Assembly (NCBI RefSeq): GCF_010587385.1
Contig: NZ_CP047476.1
Location: 372,001-436,000, forward strand
DNA: 64,000 bases
Direction: 5' to 3'
DNA from: Vibrio astriarenae
GTDB lineage: Bacteria > Pseudomonadota > Gammaproteobacteria > Enterobacterales > Vibrionaceae
Shown: piece by piece, positions 18,923 to 27,562 of the stretch
How positions within the stretch are numbered: position 1 is the first letter of the stretch
Layout: each line of letters opens with the position of its first letter
Made by a program: the position numbers and the translations under genes
Notes under the pieces: generated by a model
The model's database searches: none
Seen by the model: the letters and a program-made list of their open reading frames with translations, nothing else
What the model was told of the DNA's origin: nothing

Positions 18923-18980
18923 ACTCTAGTGTTACCGCTAAGATACCTTCATCAAATGATTCACAATCAAAGGTATCGAA

Positions 18981-19496
18981 ATGAGCACATCACAACTTCT
19001 TCTAGAGCTTTCATTAATTGGTTCTATGCTAGTCATCACTGGTTATTTTCTGATTCGCACTTATGACAAAGCAGATGATTTGGGAACGAAAGTACAAAAA
19101 ATACTAACCGGTTTGCTTGGAGCATTTATGCTTATGGCCGGCACAGTGAAGTTTTTTGACCCGTTTACGACAATGTTCACAACACAAATTGCGTTGAGTG
19201 AACTTCCTTTTCCAACACTTTCACGTTGGGCAGGACAGTTAGGAGAGATGGCTGCAGGTACGCTTTTACTATTAGTGATGATTGGCCAAAGTACGCTTTC
19301 TAAATCGGTTATTGATAGAGTGATGCAGCTATCGACTTTATTGACAACAGTCATCATGTTGGTGGCAGTCTATGTGCATCTGCTACCGAGTGTGCCCGCT
19401 GAGGTGCTACCATTGCAATCAAAACCACCAGTCATGACATTAATTATTCTTGGACTTGCTTGGTTGAATGCATTCCTATATCAACGCCGTCGCTAA
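18981..19496 (+). CDS. DoxX-like four-helix membrane protein
   Basis: 171 residues with four predicted membrane helices (about 7-25, 43-62, 85-103, 115-135) and a further hydrophobic stretch near the end. The segment LLGAFMLMAGTVKFFDP resembles the DoxX family, whose members sit in the inner membrane and often accompany redox or thiol enzymes. Function not established. It shares a promoter element with the DUF2798/AhpD-like operon 1.6 kb downstream, so I infer it belongs to the same response. Ends in RRR, cytoplasmic by the positive-inside rule. Confidence 0.65.
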   Translation: MSTSQLLLELSLIGSMLVITGYFLIRTYDKADDLGTKVQKILTGLLGAFMLMAGTVKFFDPFTTMFTTQIALSELPFPTLSRWAGQLGEMAAGTLLLLVMIGQSTLSKSVIDRVMQLSTLLTTVIMLVAVYVHLLPSVPAEVLPLQSKPPVMTLIILGLAWLNAFLYQRRR

Positions 19497-19512
19497 ACAT
19501 AATCTTGATATG

Positions 19513-19549
19513 AAAGGGCCGACTTACTTTTCTGTGAGTCGGCCTTTTT
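19513..19549. terminator. terminator between convergent DoxX-like and LysR genes
   Basis: GGCCGACTTA (19517-19526) pairs with TGAGTCGGCC (19534-19543), one G-U, followed by five T. Confidence 0.8.
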
Positions 19550-19571
19550 GCGTTGTACTTTTTAATCGTGG

Positions 19572-20492
19572 TCAATTATGTTCAATGTTGATAGAGGCTA
19601 GAAACTCTGAGCTTTGGCCGAAACGTTCAAAGATCATATCTCTAAATGCAACCACTCTCGCCGAAATCAACTTTCTATCAGCCCAAACGAGATAGGCCTT
19701 ACCCGAAGGGCATTGTACATCTGGTAAAACTTCAACTAGCTCCCCGTTTTCAGCTCGGTTATCAAAGAGCGCTTTTGGCATCATGCAAATACCCGCGCCT
19801 GATAGCGTTGCATCGACATTTAGCCGAAGACTACTGATGGAATAGCGTGGTTGATAGGGAATACGAATGGATTTTTCTTTTTCCTTGAGCTCCCAATAAG
19901 GTAGGTTATTACCAGAAAGCAATCGGTGCGAAAGTAAATCCTCGGCCGATGTTGGCGTGCCATGCTTTTGCAAATAACTCGGTGCTGCCGCCATTAGCAA
20001 AGGCGATTCGAAAAGTTGTCGTTGTACAAGATGATTAGCGTGTGGGGGACTGGTCACAATCGCCAAGTCAATCTGTTCATCAAAAAAACGTTCTGTTCCT
20101 GCGCTAAAGTTAATCGTCACTGATACTTCTGGATGAGTATCCATAAACTCGATGGCCATCTTTTGTAAGAAATTATCCGCAAAAGGTTCAGGGCATGAAA
20201 CTCTAATTTCGCCTGTAAGCACAGGCTGACTATTCGACAGCTGTGTCCATTCATCATTGAGTTGAGAGAATAAATCTGCAAAGCGATGGTAATACTCGTC
20301 CCCCGCTGTAGTGAGCTGAAAGTGCTTAGCATTTCGGTGTACCAGTTTTTCTCCTAGTTTATCTTCTAGGCTGGCGACTGCTCGCGAGAGAGTCGGAGCA
20401 GAGACATGCGTAACTAAGCTTGCAGCAGCAAAGCCACCACACTCTACAGATTGGCAAAATAAATATAGGTTTGAGATGTCTTTGGCTTTCAT
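19572..20492 (-). CDS. LysR-family regulator of the DoxX/DUF2798/AhpD-like group
   Basis: 306 residues. Helix-turn-helix in the first 60 residues (GFAAASLVTHVSAPTLSRAV region), then the effector-binding domain from about residue 85. The architecture matches the CrgA/YafC-like subgroup that often controls a divergent small enzyme operon. The start at 20492 is preferred because GGAACG precedes it and MKAKDISNLYLF begins at the helix-turn-helix; a start at 20519 adds nine residues. It is divergent from the DUF2798 gene, sharing a 117-base promoter region with the 18-bp element. Inducer unknown; thiol or quinone stress is a guess from the neighbours. Confidence 0.85.
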   Translation of the reverse strand: MKAKDISNLYLFCQSVECGGFAAASLVTHVSAPTLSRAVASLEDKLGEKLVHRNAKHFQLTTAGDEYYHRFADLFSQLNDEWTQLSNSQPVLTGEIRVSCPEPFADNFLQKMAIEFMDTHPEVSVTINFSAGTERFFDEQIDLAIVTSPPHANHLVQRQLFESPLLMAAAPSYLQKHGTPTSAEDLLSHRLLSGNNLPYWELKEKEKSIRIPYQPRYSISSLRLNVDATLSGAGICMMPKALFDNRAENGELVEVLPDVQCPSGKAYLVWADRKLISARVVAFRDMIFERFGQSSEFLASINIEHN

Positions 20493-20538
20493 TGTCGTTC
20501 CACAAGGACAACCTTTCATTTATGAATGATTCAAATTC

Positions 20539-20556
20539 AATGTTGTCTATTTTTGA
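20539..20556 (+). promoter_or_regulatory. 18-bp promoter element shared with 18905-18922 (copy 2)
   Basis: AATGTTGTCTATTTTTGA again, 53 bases before the DUF2798 start (58 bases for copy 1) and 46 bases before the LysR ATG on the other strand. TAGAAT follows at the same spacing as TAAGAT in copy 1. Confidence 0.65.
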
Positions 20557-20609
20557 CTGTTAAAAGCAAGCCTAGAATAACCACATAGACTAGTCAAACG
20601 GAGTCAGTC

Positions 20610-20861
20610 ATGAAAAAGTTTCCACGTAAATTTCAATACCCACTAATGGTGTCAATGGTTCTACCTACCATGCTATTGAGTATGCCAGCGATTATGGTGT
20701 CAAAGACACTGCCTGTTGATGGTGAGTTCTTTGATGCTTGGGTCAATGCCGTATCTCAGATGGTGCCATCAGCGTTATTACTGTTGGCCATCGTCGCACC
20801 AACGGTTCGCCTATTTGTGACTAGAGTACTAGTAGAGCCTGAAGTTAAATCAGTTTCTTAA
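20610..20861 (+). CDS. DUF2798 small membrane protein
   Basis: 83 residues with two membrane helices (about 10-30 and 53-73), a basic N-terminus (MKKFPRKFQ) and no enzymatic motif. The length, KFQY start and paired helices fit DUF2798, a family of unknown function commonly next to LysR regulators. The preceding GGAG is well placed. It is followed after 58 bases by the AhpD-like gene, likely the same transcript under the 18-bp element. Confidence 0.7.
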   Translation: MKKFPRKFQYPLMVSMVLPTMLLSMPAIMVSKTLPVDGEFFDAWVNAVSQMVPSALLLLAIVAPTVRLFVTRVLVEPEVKSVS

Positions 20862-20919
20862 TTTTGGTTGTGCAGATAACCGATTACACGAACCAGATCA
20901 GTCAATGAGGAAATCAAGA

Positions 20920-21468
20920 ATGAGAAAATTTACATTACACACAGTTGATACAGCACCAGAGAAAAGCAAAGCAATCCTTGAAGGAGCGCAAAAACAGATG
21001 GGCATGATTCCCGGATTGTATGCAGTAATGGCAGAATCACCGGAGACACTAAAAGCTTATACACAACTCCATCAACTATTCACGATTACGTCATTTGATG
21101 CAGAAGAGTTAACGGTTGTGTGGCAAACGATAAATGTCGAGCATGAATGTCATTATTGTGTTCCTGCGCATACTGGAATTGCTCACTCAATGAAGGTTGA
21201 CCCAGCGCTTACTGAAGCGCTACGCAATGACGAAGCGATGCCAACACCAAAACTTCAGGCATTGAAGGATTTTACTCTAGCGATAGTTCGAGAGCGTGGT
21301 AATGTTTCCGAAGAAACGATGAATGCTTTTTTCGATGCGGGCTATGGTCAGCAACAAGTTCTCGAAGTGATTCTAGGCCTATCGCAAAAAGTGATTAGTA
21401 ACTATGTAAATCATGTCGCTAAAACGCCAGTTGATTCTGTGTTCCAGAAGTTTGCTTGGTCAAAATAA
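20920..21468 (+). CDS. AhpD-like carboxymuconolactone-decarboxylase-family protein
   Basis: 182 residues. The active-site signature of AhpD-type alkylhydroperoxidases is complete: EHECHYCVPAH at residues 74-84, with the redox pair Cys77/Cys80 and His84. Such proteins reduce peroxides or act as thiol-dependent antioxidants; others in the family are lactone decarboxylases, but those lack the CxxC. The start at 20920 is supported by GAGGA; an ATG at 20905 lies inside that ribosome site. Closed by a perfect terminator. With the DoxX-like and DUF2798 proteins it suggests a small redox or electrophile response. Confidence 0.85.
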   Translation: MRKFTLHTVDTAPEKSKAILEGAQKQMGMIPGLYAVMAESPETLKAYTQLHQLFTITSFDAEELTVVWQTINVEHECHYCVPAHTGIAHSMKVDPALTEALRNDEAMPTPKLQALKDFTLAIVRERGNVSEETMNAFFDAGYGQQQVLEVILGLSQKVISNYVNHVAKTPVDSVFQKFAWSK

Positions 21469-21497
21469 GATCTTCATTCTTTTTGATACATTCACTT

Positions 21498-21534
21498 TCG
21501 TAGCGCCATGTTTTTATGGCGCTACGATTTCTTT
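21498..21534. terminator. terminator between convergent AhpD-like and LysR genes
   Basis: TCGTAGCGCCAT and ATGGCGCTACGA form twelve perfect pairs around GTTTTT; T-rich tail on the plus strand, A/T-rich on the other. Confidence 0.85.
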
Positions 21535-21542
21535 ACCCACAA

Positions 21543-22439
21543 TTAATCACGACAAAATTCTTTAAACCAATCTCCCACAGTATCGATGACATCTTGTTGC
21601 CATTGCTTTTTCACGGCACAGGAAGGATGAAGCAATACATAACCAAACCGTCCTGACTGTAGCGCAAAATCTAAATCTAGAGGCACTAGGTCTTTTCCTG
21701 ATTGTTCAACCATATAGGTTGGCAGCAAACTATACCCCTCTAACTCAAGGAGATTGAGCAATGTCATAGGATCACTGACAGAGCTGGTTTGTGAGGAAAT
21801 TTTTGTTTGTTGACCAAAACCAGACTGCTCTAAATTTTCGAGTACAAACTGGCGGTGAAGTTGTAGCTCTGCCATAGAGAGCCGATGGCTTTTTGCCAGT
21901 GGAGAGCTTTTGTGAGCGTAATAATTGTACTTGGGATAGCCAAGGTTAATAAAGCTAAGGCCTGTGTCTGGGTGGAGTGCTCCCTGATTGATAGTAATGG
22001 AGAAATCAGCGGTCCCCTCCATAAACAGATCGATTCCTTGATTACGACTCCTTAATAGCCAATTGATAACGGTCATTGGGTGCTTGGAGCGAATGACTTT
22101 ATCCATTTGCTGTATTGCCAGACTCGGAATCGATGAGTCATAGCAAATTGTGATTTTGGTTTTATCCCCGAGGTGCAAACTATCGGTTGCGGTTTCAAGT
22201 GCTTCCATTTGATAAATGATCAGTCTTGATGAGCGAACTAAACTTTCTCCCTGCTCGGTTAGCTTTGGGAATTTCCCCTCTCTCTCAAATAGCGTTAAAC
22301 CCCAATCAATCTCAAGATCTGAGACTTGTCGATGTAATGTTGAGCGGTCTTTTTTTAGTTTTCTAGCGGCTTTGCTAAATGATCCTTCATCAGCGACTGC
22401 AACAAAGGCGCTGAGTTGGTCAAATGATGCTCTTGGCAT
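21543..22439 (-). CDS. LysR-family regulator divergent from the acylase gene
   Basis: 298 residues with an N-terminal helix-turn-helix (GSFSKAARKLKKDRSTLHRQ region) and a LysR effector domain. Starts at MPRASFDQL (22439); six further residues upstream lack a ribosome site. Divergent from the Ntn-hydrolase gene across 118 bases that contain the inverted repeat at 22466-22486, so it most likely controls that gene and itself. Effector unknown, perhaps an acyl-homoserine lactone, bile acid or penicillin-like amide given the neighbour. Confidence 0.85.
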   Translation of the reverse strand: MPRASFDQLSAFVAVADEGSFSKAARKLKKDRSTLHRQVSDLEIDWGLTLFEREGKFPKLTEQGESLVRSSRLIIYQMEALETATDSLHLGDKTKITICYDSSIPSLAIQQMDKVIRSKHPMTVINWLLRSRNQGIDLFMEGTADFSITINQGALHPDTGLSFINLGYPKYNYYAHKSSPLAKSHRLSMAELQLHRQFVLENLEQSGFGQQTKISSQTSSVSDPMTLLNLLELEGYSLLPTYMVEQSGKDLVPLDLDFALQSGRFGYVLLHPSCAVKKQWQQDVIDTVGDWFKEFCRD

Positions 22440-22465
22440 AGAAATACTCCAGAACAATAGTCGGT

Positions 22466-22486
22466 ATGTTGCAAATTATACAACAT
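22466..22486. promoter_or_regulatory. candidate LysR operator (inverted repeat)
   Basis: ATGTTG and CAACAT separated by nine bases, containing a T-N11-A-like core, in the divergent promoter region 27 bases from the LysR start. Confidence 0.5.
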
Positions 22487-22557
22487 AACTGGTTTTGGAA
22501 GTGAAGAGTAAATGTATAAATTACTTTCGAAACGACACTGTTTATAAGGTAAATATC

Positions 22558-23619
22558 ATGATAACTAGTAAAAATAAGACGATGATGGCTTTAATTGCGG
22601 CACTTACATCTTCTACTATTGTAGCTCCAGCCGAGGCGTGTTCACGAATCTTGTGGGAAACCGAAAACCATGGGGTATTTGTGAGTCGAACCATGGATTG
22701 GATGGAAGAGAATCAACCGACTGTTGAAGTACGTCATGCTGGTCAAAGCTATAAAGGGCACGGCTCTGAACAAGGCAAGACCTGGACGTCAAAATACGCA
22801 TCAATTGGTATGACACTCTATGGTGTCGGTATCGTAGATGGATTTAACGAAGTTGGCTTCTCAGCAAACGGGCTTTTCTTAGATGAGGAGTCTACGGGTA
22901 ATTTAGAAGGCGAAGCAGCGCAAATCTCAAACGCAGTTTTTGTCGCCTACCTGCTTGATAGTTTTGCAACGGTAGAAGAAGCACTTGAAAACATTCATGA
23001 CATTGAGATTCAACGTTTTGAACACAATGGTCACTCGATGCGTGGTCACTACTCAATTCAAGATAAGAGCGGTGATTCTGCGATTCTTGAGTTCTTGGAT
23101 GGTGAGTGGAAGGTTTATCACGGTAAGCAATACGACGTGATGACCAACAGCCCAACTTTTGAAGAGCATTTAGCAAACTGGAACGCAGCAAAACCAAACT
23201 CTCAAGATGTCGTCGATGGAGAGTATCCAATCTTGGGTAACATCAACTCAGCGCATCGCTTTGTGTGGAACAAGTTCATGAAGTCGCAGTTAAAAGAGCC
23301 GACAAGTTATACGAACGGTCTTGCGAAGATTGATAGTGTGACTTACAAAATCCCATTGGATGCGGCAAATCGCCCGGATGCAGAAGGAGTAATGCGCGGA
23401 TACGCAACAATTTACTCTGTGGGTTATAACCTAGACCAACAAGTGATGCAGGTTCGCTACCAGTTCGGTGATGCTTACACCCATTTCTATGTTGATTTTG
23501 ACCAGCTGAATGATGGCAAGAACTATAGCCTAGCTGCAGATAAAGCGGATCTTTTCGGTGATGTTACTCAACGCTTTACAAACACAGAAGGTGTGATGGC
23601 GCACTACGCGACAAATTAA
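22558..23619 (+). CDS. secreted choloylglycine-hydrolase-family (penicillin V acylase-type) Ntn hydrolase
   Basis: 353 residues with a signal peptide ending at APAEA, which exposes Cys28 as the N-terminal nucleophile. Relative to bile salt hydrolase (Cys2, Arg18, Asp21) the matching residues are Cys28, Arg44 and Asp47 (FVSRTMDWM), and the Asn and Arg sites appear in MTNSPTF and SAHRF. Periplasmic members of gram-negative bacteria hydrolyse penicillin V and acyl-homoserine lactones; bile-salt activity is usual in gut Gram-positives. Start at 22558 follows AAGG and gives a clean signal peptide. Regulated probably by the divergent LysR protein. Confidence 0.9.
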   Translation: MITSKNKTMMALIAALTSSTIVAPAEACSRILWETENHGVFVSRTMDWMEENQPTVEVRHAGQSYKGHGSEQGKTWTSKYASIGMTLYGVGIVDGFNEVGFSANGLFLDEESTGNLEGEAAQISNAVFVAYLLDSFATVEEALENIHDIEIQRFEHNGHSMRGHYSIQDKSGDSAILEFLDGEWKVYHGKQYDVMTNSPTFEEHLANWNAAKPNSQDVVDGEYPILGNINSAHRFVWNKFMKSQLKEPTSYTNGLAKIDSVTYKIPLDAANRPDAEGVMRGYATIYSVGYNLDQQVMQVRYQFGDAYTHFYVDFDQLNDGKNYSLAADKADLFGDVTQRFTNTEGVMAHYATN

Positions 23620-23671
23620 GTGAGCAAAGCGTCTGCTTTATTCATTGTTTAAACAATCAAATGCATCTCAC

Positions 23672-23698
23672 TAGGAGGCGAATTTGCCTCCTATTTTG
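23672..23698 (+). terminator. terminator of the acylase gene
   Basis: TAGGAGGC (23672-23679) pairs perfectly with GCCTCCTA (23686-23693), followed by TTTT. It lies between the acylase stop and ATG 23709 and so argues against starting the next gene at 23661. Confidence 0.75.
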
Positions 23699-23708
23699 GA
23701 TATCAATA

Positions 23709-24485
23709 ATGTCATCAAAATATAGTATTCCTCTTCTTTCGTTATCACTTTTCTCTTTTAACGTACTTTCGGAAACAACAGATAAAGAAATTGATCCCTC
23801 TGATTTGACCAAGGTTTACACCCAAGCCGCAGTTATGGTTAGTGGCAACAGTAACGTAATGCCCGTTGGCATGGTTTCTGGCGGTTATGACAACGGCCAT
23901 CAGTTTGCCCTTCTAGCTGAAGCAAAATTTGGCAAAGTTGGCGACAATTCAGACAATGAATTTGGATTGGAGTATGGTTCATCTCGCTTTCAGTATTTTC
24001 AAGTTGCGGATACGGGTTTCAATATGATGCCCAGAGCAGGCCTGTCAGCGGATTACATTAATGTACGAGCCTCTGGTTTAAAATCAGACTTACTGGCATT
24101 AGGCGGTGTTGCCGCTGTGAATCCGCAGTACACGCCAGGATTCATGCTGTTTCCATTAGCAAGCTATGTCTTCGGTCAATTTGATATTAATGGCCAAAAG
24201 GATGATGTGGATGGACTTAACCTGTCTATCGCAGCATCGATTCCTGTCAGCGACAGTGGTGCTTTTCTCATGCTTTGGCCTGAATACAGAAAGCTGAGTG
24301 GCAGTATGGTCGAATCGGCGAGTGTCGCGACTAAAATTATTCTTAATGCGCCGCTAACTAGCGATAGGAAGTGGTGGATTAACACGCGTTTAGAGTTGGA
24401 TAATTCAAGCCTTAAAGTGTCAGGAACAACACTCAGCGATCAGTCGAGCTCTGATGTTTATGCAGGGATAAGATACTTCTTCTAA
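23709..24485 (+). CDS. predicted outer-membrane beta-barrel protein
   Basis: 258 residues: a signal peptide (hydrophobic through about residue 20, ending near VLS), then alternating strands rich in Gly, Tyr and Phe, ending in IRYFF, the C-terminal aromatic pattern of outer-membrane barrels. No family recognised. ATG 23709 is chosen because it begins the signal peptide and because a terminator occupies the sequence just before it. It follows the acylase gene but is separated from it by that terminator. Confidence 0.65.
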   Translation: MSSKYSIPLLSLSLFSFNVLSETTDKEIDPSDLTKVYTQAAVMVSGNSNVMPVGMVSGGYDNGHQFALLAEAKFGKVGDNSDNEFGLEYGSSRFQYFQVADTGFNMMPRAGLSADYINVRASGLKSDLLALGGVAAVNPQYTPGFMLFPLASYVFGQFDINGQKDDVDGLNLSIAASIPVSDSGAFLMLWPEYRKLSGSMVESASVATKIILNAPLTSDRKWWINTRLELDNSSLKVSGTTLSDQSSSDVYAGIRYFF

Positions 24486-24631
24486 GGCTATGTCTTAATA
24501 CAATTCCTTTCTAAAGCAGACGGCACCCATGATTGCCTTTTGAAAACGACATAGCCCTTACTCTTCCCATTTTGCCGTTCAGCGCGTGTCCGATATGTTT
24601 AGCGTTGTGCGGCCTTTTTGGCTTCTTCATT

Positions 24632-25306
24632 TTAAACTCGAGCCGAAATAATCTTACGTGTCACTTCAAGCATATCTTCACCTCGAATATCTGGGTGTAA
24701 ATAGTGCGTGTTGTACGTCGTGTTAAAGCGGTTAACGTAGGCGGCCTTTAACCCTGCGTACAAAGCACCATGCGTATCCCAATCATGCGCTGCTACCAGC
24801 CGAGCCGAGCTGGCTGGTTCTTGAAGTAATTCTAATGCAAATTGGTATGCCACTTGTGCAGGCTTGAAAGTGCTTGCTTGCTCTGTAGAAATGATATGGT
24901 CGAAATGGGTTAGTAGCCCAGAATTGCTAAGTTGAGCTTTGAGAAGATCAGAAGAGGAGTTAGAAAAAGCCACGACTCTAAATCCAGCCTCGCGCAGAAG
25001 CACAAGAGCAGGTTCTATGTCGGGATGTGCAGGTAAGTGAGCAAATGTGCTCAAGATATCCTGATAATCTTGATTGGATAGGCGTTTTCCTAAACGTCCA
25101 GCTAACGACTCCAGTGCAGATAAACCCAGACTTTTAAAGTCTGTGTGAGTGTTTGTAATTAAACACACTGTCGATGAGTGAAGTAACATAGCAAACCAAG
25201 TAGCTATGTAGTCATCACTTCCCATGTATTGTTGGAACTTAGGTTTTAATACACTTAAATCGAGTACAGTCTCATTGATATCAAAAAGAACGGTTTGTCC
25301 TGACAT
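24632..25306 (-). CDS. HAD-superfamily hydrolase (type II haloacid dehalogenase-like)
   Basis: 224 residues. Motif I is FDINETVLD near residue 8, with the nucleophilic Asp but Asn at the +2 position that in phosphatases is Asp; motif II is FSNSSSD; the Lys of motif III lies in STFKPAQ; motif IV is HDWDTHGA. The Asn-for-Asp change and overall length fit the haloalkanoate-dehalogenase branch (type II) rather than phosphatases. Start at 25306 is preceded by GGGAG; a longer frame adds ten residues. Divergent from the FrnE gene across a TetR-like palindrome. Confidence 0.85.
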   Translation of the reverse strand: MSGQTVLFDINETVLDLSVLKPKFQQYMGSDDYIATWFAMLLHSSTVCLITNTHTDFKSLGLSALESLAGRLGKRLSNQDYQDILSTFAHLPAHPDIEPALVLLREAGFRVVAFSNSSSDLLKAQLSNSGLLTHFDHIISTEQASTFKPAQVAYQFALELLQEPASSARLVAAHDWDTHGALYAGLKAAYVNRFNTTYNTHYLHPDIRGEDMLEVTRKIISARV

Positions 25307-25361
25307 TAAGTCACTCCCACTGCTTGCAAATACCAATTAAAGTTACCATTAAGTAACTACT

Positions 25362-25375
25362 TGAACGATCGTTCA
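25362..25375. promoter_or_regulatory. TetR-type palindrome between the HAD and FrnE genes
   Basis: TGAACGATCGTTCA, a perfect 14-bp palindrome centred on the divergent promoter region. This form is common among TetR/AcrR operators; the TetR gene at 33.7 kb has a different operator sequence, so the regulator is elsewhere. Confidence 0.6.
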
Positions 25376-25457
25376 GTCGTGATTATAGTTCAGATATTCA
25401 AGTTAGAAAGTACAAGTCGTCACTATTGAGGTGACCCTTAAAAGTTGGATAATAATT

Positions 25458-26105
25458 ATGATTAAAAAGATAAAGTTAGACATCATTTCAGATGTCGTAT
25501 GTCCTTGGTGTGTTGTCGGCTATAAGCATTTAGAAGCCGCTATCAAGGAGTTAGACTTGCAAGAGCAGGTTGAAATCGAGTGGCAACCATTCGAGCTAAA
25601 TCCGGATATGCCTGTTGAAGGAGAAAACTTACGAGCACACGTTGCGCGCAAGTATGGCGCGTCGCGCGAAGACAGTGATCGAGCGCGTACTGAGATTGCA
25701 CAGCGCGGTGCTGAATATGGCTTCAAATTTGACTATTTTGAAGAGATGAAGATGGTGAATACGTTTGATGCGCATGTACTTCTCGAATATGCGAAGAGCT
25801 TGGGTTTACAGACTGAACTCAAACTACGCTTATTCTCCGCATTTTTTACCGAACACAAAGATATCTCTGACCGTGAGGTGTTGCTCAGCGAAGTACAAGC
25901 TGTCGGTATCGATGTGCAGGGGGCGACTGAAGCTTTAGCTAACGAAAGCTTGAAGGAAGAAATCCGATCAACCGAGGCTCAATGGCATCAAATGGGCATC
26001 AGTGGTGTTCCAACGGTGGTATTCAATCGTGAAAGCGCGGTGACAGGCGCTCATCCACAGGAGTCTTACAAGCAGATCCTTCAAGAGTTGATAGCCAAAC
26101 AGTAA
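25458..26105 (+). CDS. FrnE-like DsbA-family oxidoreductase
   Basis: 215 residues, thioredoxin fold with inserted helices. The active-site CPWC is at residues 14-17 (SDVVCPWCVVG) and the cis-Pro loop is GVPTVVF near residue 177. No signal peptide, so a cytoplasmic enzyme of the FrnE/2-hydroxychromene-isomerase group, members of which act as disulfide isomerases in oxidative stress. Start ATG 25458; an upstream TTG/ATG-like extension to 25431 is hydrophobic and unlikely. Divergent from the HAD gene with a shared palindromic operator. Confidence 0.85.
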   Translation: MIKKIKLDIISDVVCPWCVVGYKHLEAAIKELDLQEQVEIEWQPFELNPDMPVEGENLRAHVARKYGASREDSDRARTEIAQRGAEYGFKFDYFEEMKMVNTFDAHVLLEYAKSLGLQTELKLRLFSAFFTEHKDISDREVLLSEVQAVGIDVQGATEALANESLKEEIRSTEAQWHQMGISGVPTVVFNRESAVTGAHPQESYKQILQELIAKQ

Positions 26106-26111
26106 TCAAAT

Positions 26112-26137
26112 AGGGCGCTTATTCGAAAAGCGTCCTT
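26112..26137. terminator. weak bidirectional terminator between frnE-like and ycaQ-like genes
   Basis: AGGGCGCTT pairs with AAGCGTCCT (one G-U) around ATTCGAA; tail only moderately T-rich. Confidence 0.45.
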
Positions 26138-26140
26138 AGT

Positions 26141-27301
26141 CTATTTGTAATAAATGGCGTCTTGATAATCGTTTATGGTGTCAACTTGATTGAAGCGAGC
26201 AAAGCGCTCCAGTTCCAGATGAAAAGCCTCTCTAAACGCTTCGCTGTCTTTGTGTGATAACTCAAGGTGTAACGAGACCACTTCTAACCTTGACGCTGAC
26301 CTGTGGGCTTTACAATCAACCCGACCAACCAGTTTTCCACTCCAAAGTATCGGTAAGCAGAAATAACCATATTGACGCTTGGCAACGGGTGTATAGCATT
26401 CTAACAGGTAATCGAAGTTGAATAGGTGCTTAATTCGTGCTCGTTGAATGAGGAAGTTATCAAAGGGCGAAAGTATCTTCGCTTGTTTGCGTTTAAGTTT
26501 GCAGTTCAATAACGAGAGCGTTTGGTTCGTAGTGTAATAGCGCTCATTACCTGCGCTCACTTCAACGACTTCTCCTTCTTCAAGCATTTCATTGAGTGCG
26601 ATTTTGACGGTGGTTTTCACATCTTTGAGCAAGTACGTTATTTCCTTGAGCTGTCCGAGTCCGTGCTTGTCTATGTATTCTTGAATCAAAAATCGAGCAT
26701 GCTCATTCACAGTCGGCAATGAGGTATCCACAGAGCTTGGTAATACACGCTCGGTAATGTCATACACTTTGTGGAAATTGCGACGCTCAGAGATCATTAA
26801 ATCCCCTTGCATGTAGAGCATTTCCAGCGCCTGCTTGGTGGGTTTACTTTCCCATCCCGTCGTTTTTGTTACCTCAGATTCGAAATCCTTCGCCATCAAT
26901 GGCCCCTCAGAGGTTATGCGACCAAGAATCGTCCTCATGAGTTGTTTGTCTTTACGAAACCAGTGTTTTTGCTGACCGGATTTAATCGCCTGTTTACGTG
27001 GCAGAGAGAATCGGAAGTCTTTCATCGATAGAAAGGAAGCCGCATGTGACCAATACTCGTAGATATGCTTATCTCTCAGCATTTTGTCTAAATGGTCTAA
27101 CTGATACTTTGGATTTCGGCTCCAAAGTGTATGGTGGTGCGCCCGCTGAACAACCGAGATTGTATCAATCTGCACATAGCCCAAGTTCGACATTGCCTGC
27201 AGCGTGCGTTGGTAAGCTTGACCTTTCAACTCTTGGGAAAGTAAGCCTTGCGACAGTAGTACTAGTTTTTGCGCTTCTGGCAATGAAAGACTCTGAATCA
27301 T
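26141..27301 (-). CDS. ycaQ: YcaQ/AlkX-type DNA interstrand-crosslink glycosylase (HTH_42)
   Basis: 386 residues built from winged-helix modules of the HTH_42 family. The catalytic QxD motif of E. coli YcaQ is present as Q44-I-D46 in YVQIDTISVVQRAHHHTLWSR, here seen as VQIDTISVVQRAHH. YcaQ unhooks alkylated bases from DNA crosslinks. The conserved CL(L/C)P and basic C-terminal regions are also present. Start ATG 27301 gives the family length. Monocistronic, convergent with the frnE-like gene. Confidence 0.85.
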   Translation of the reverse strand: MIQSLSLPEAQKLVLLSQGLLSQELKGQAYQRTLQAMSNLGYVQIDTISVVQRAHHHTLWSRNPKYQLDHLDKMLRDKHIYEYWSHAASFLSMKDFRFSLPRKQAIKSGQQKHWFRKDKQLMRTILGRITSEGPLMAKDFESEVTKTTGWESKPTKQALEMLYMQGDLMISERRNFHKVYDITERVLPSSVDTSLPTVNEHARFLIQEYIDKHGLGQLKEITYLLKDVKTTVKIALNEMLEEGEVVEVSAGNERYYTTNQTLSLLNCKLKRKQAKILSPFDNFLIQRARIKHLFNFDYLLECYTPVAKRQYGYFCLPILWSGKLVGRVDCKAHRSASRLEVVSLHLELSHKDSEAFREAFHLELERFARFNQVDTINDYQDAIYYK

Positions 27302-27562
27302 AGTGATCTCGTAGGCACACCTGAATAATCATAATATCCAGTTTAAATGATGATATTTAACAGCCCAAGCTTAGGTTGATGTGGAGTTTTGTAACTACTA
27401 CTAGAGGTACTCTATCTATCTCTTTTATTCATAGTTTTATGATGCATTGATGCCCGTTGATCACGTTACTCAAAATACTTGAAAGTAGATAAAACGGTTT
27501 GAGCGAAAAGTGCTGATTTATATCCTAAGTTTATGTAAGTAAGGATACCTCTAGGGAAGATA
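27302..27562. other. intergenic region between ycaQ and a hybrid kinase gene
   Basis: 261 AT-rich bases holding two divergent promoters; no hairpin, operator or ORF that I can defend. Confidence 0.4.
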
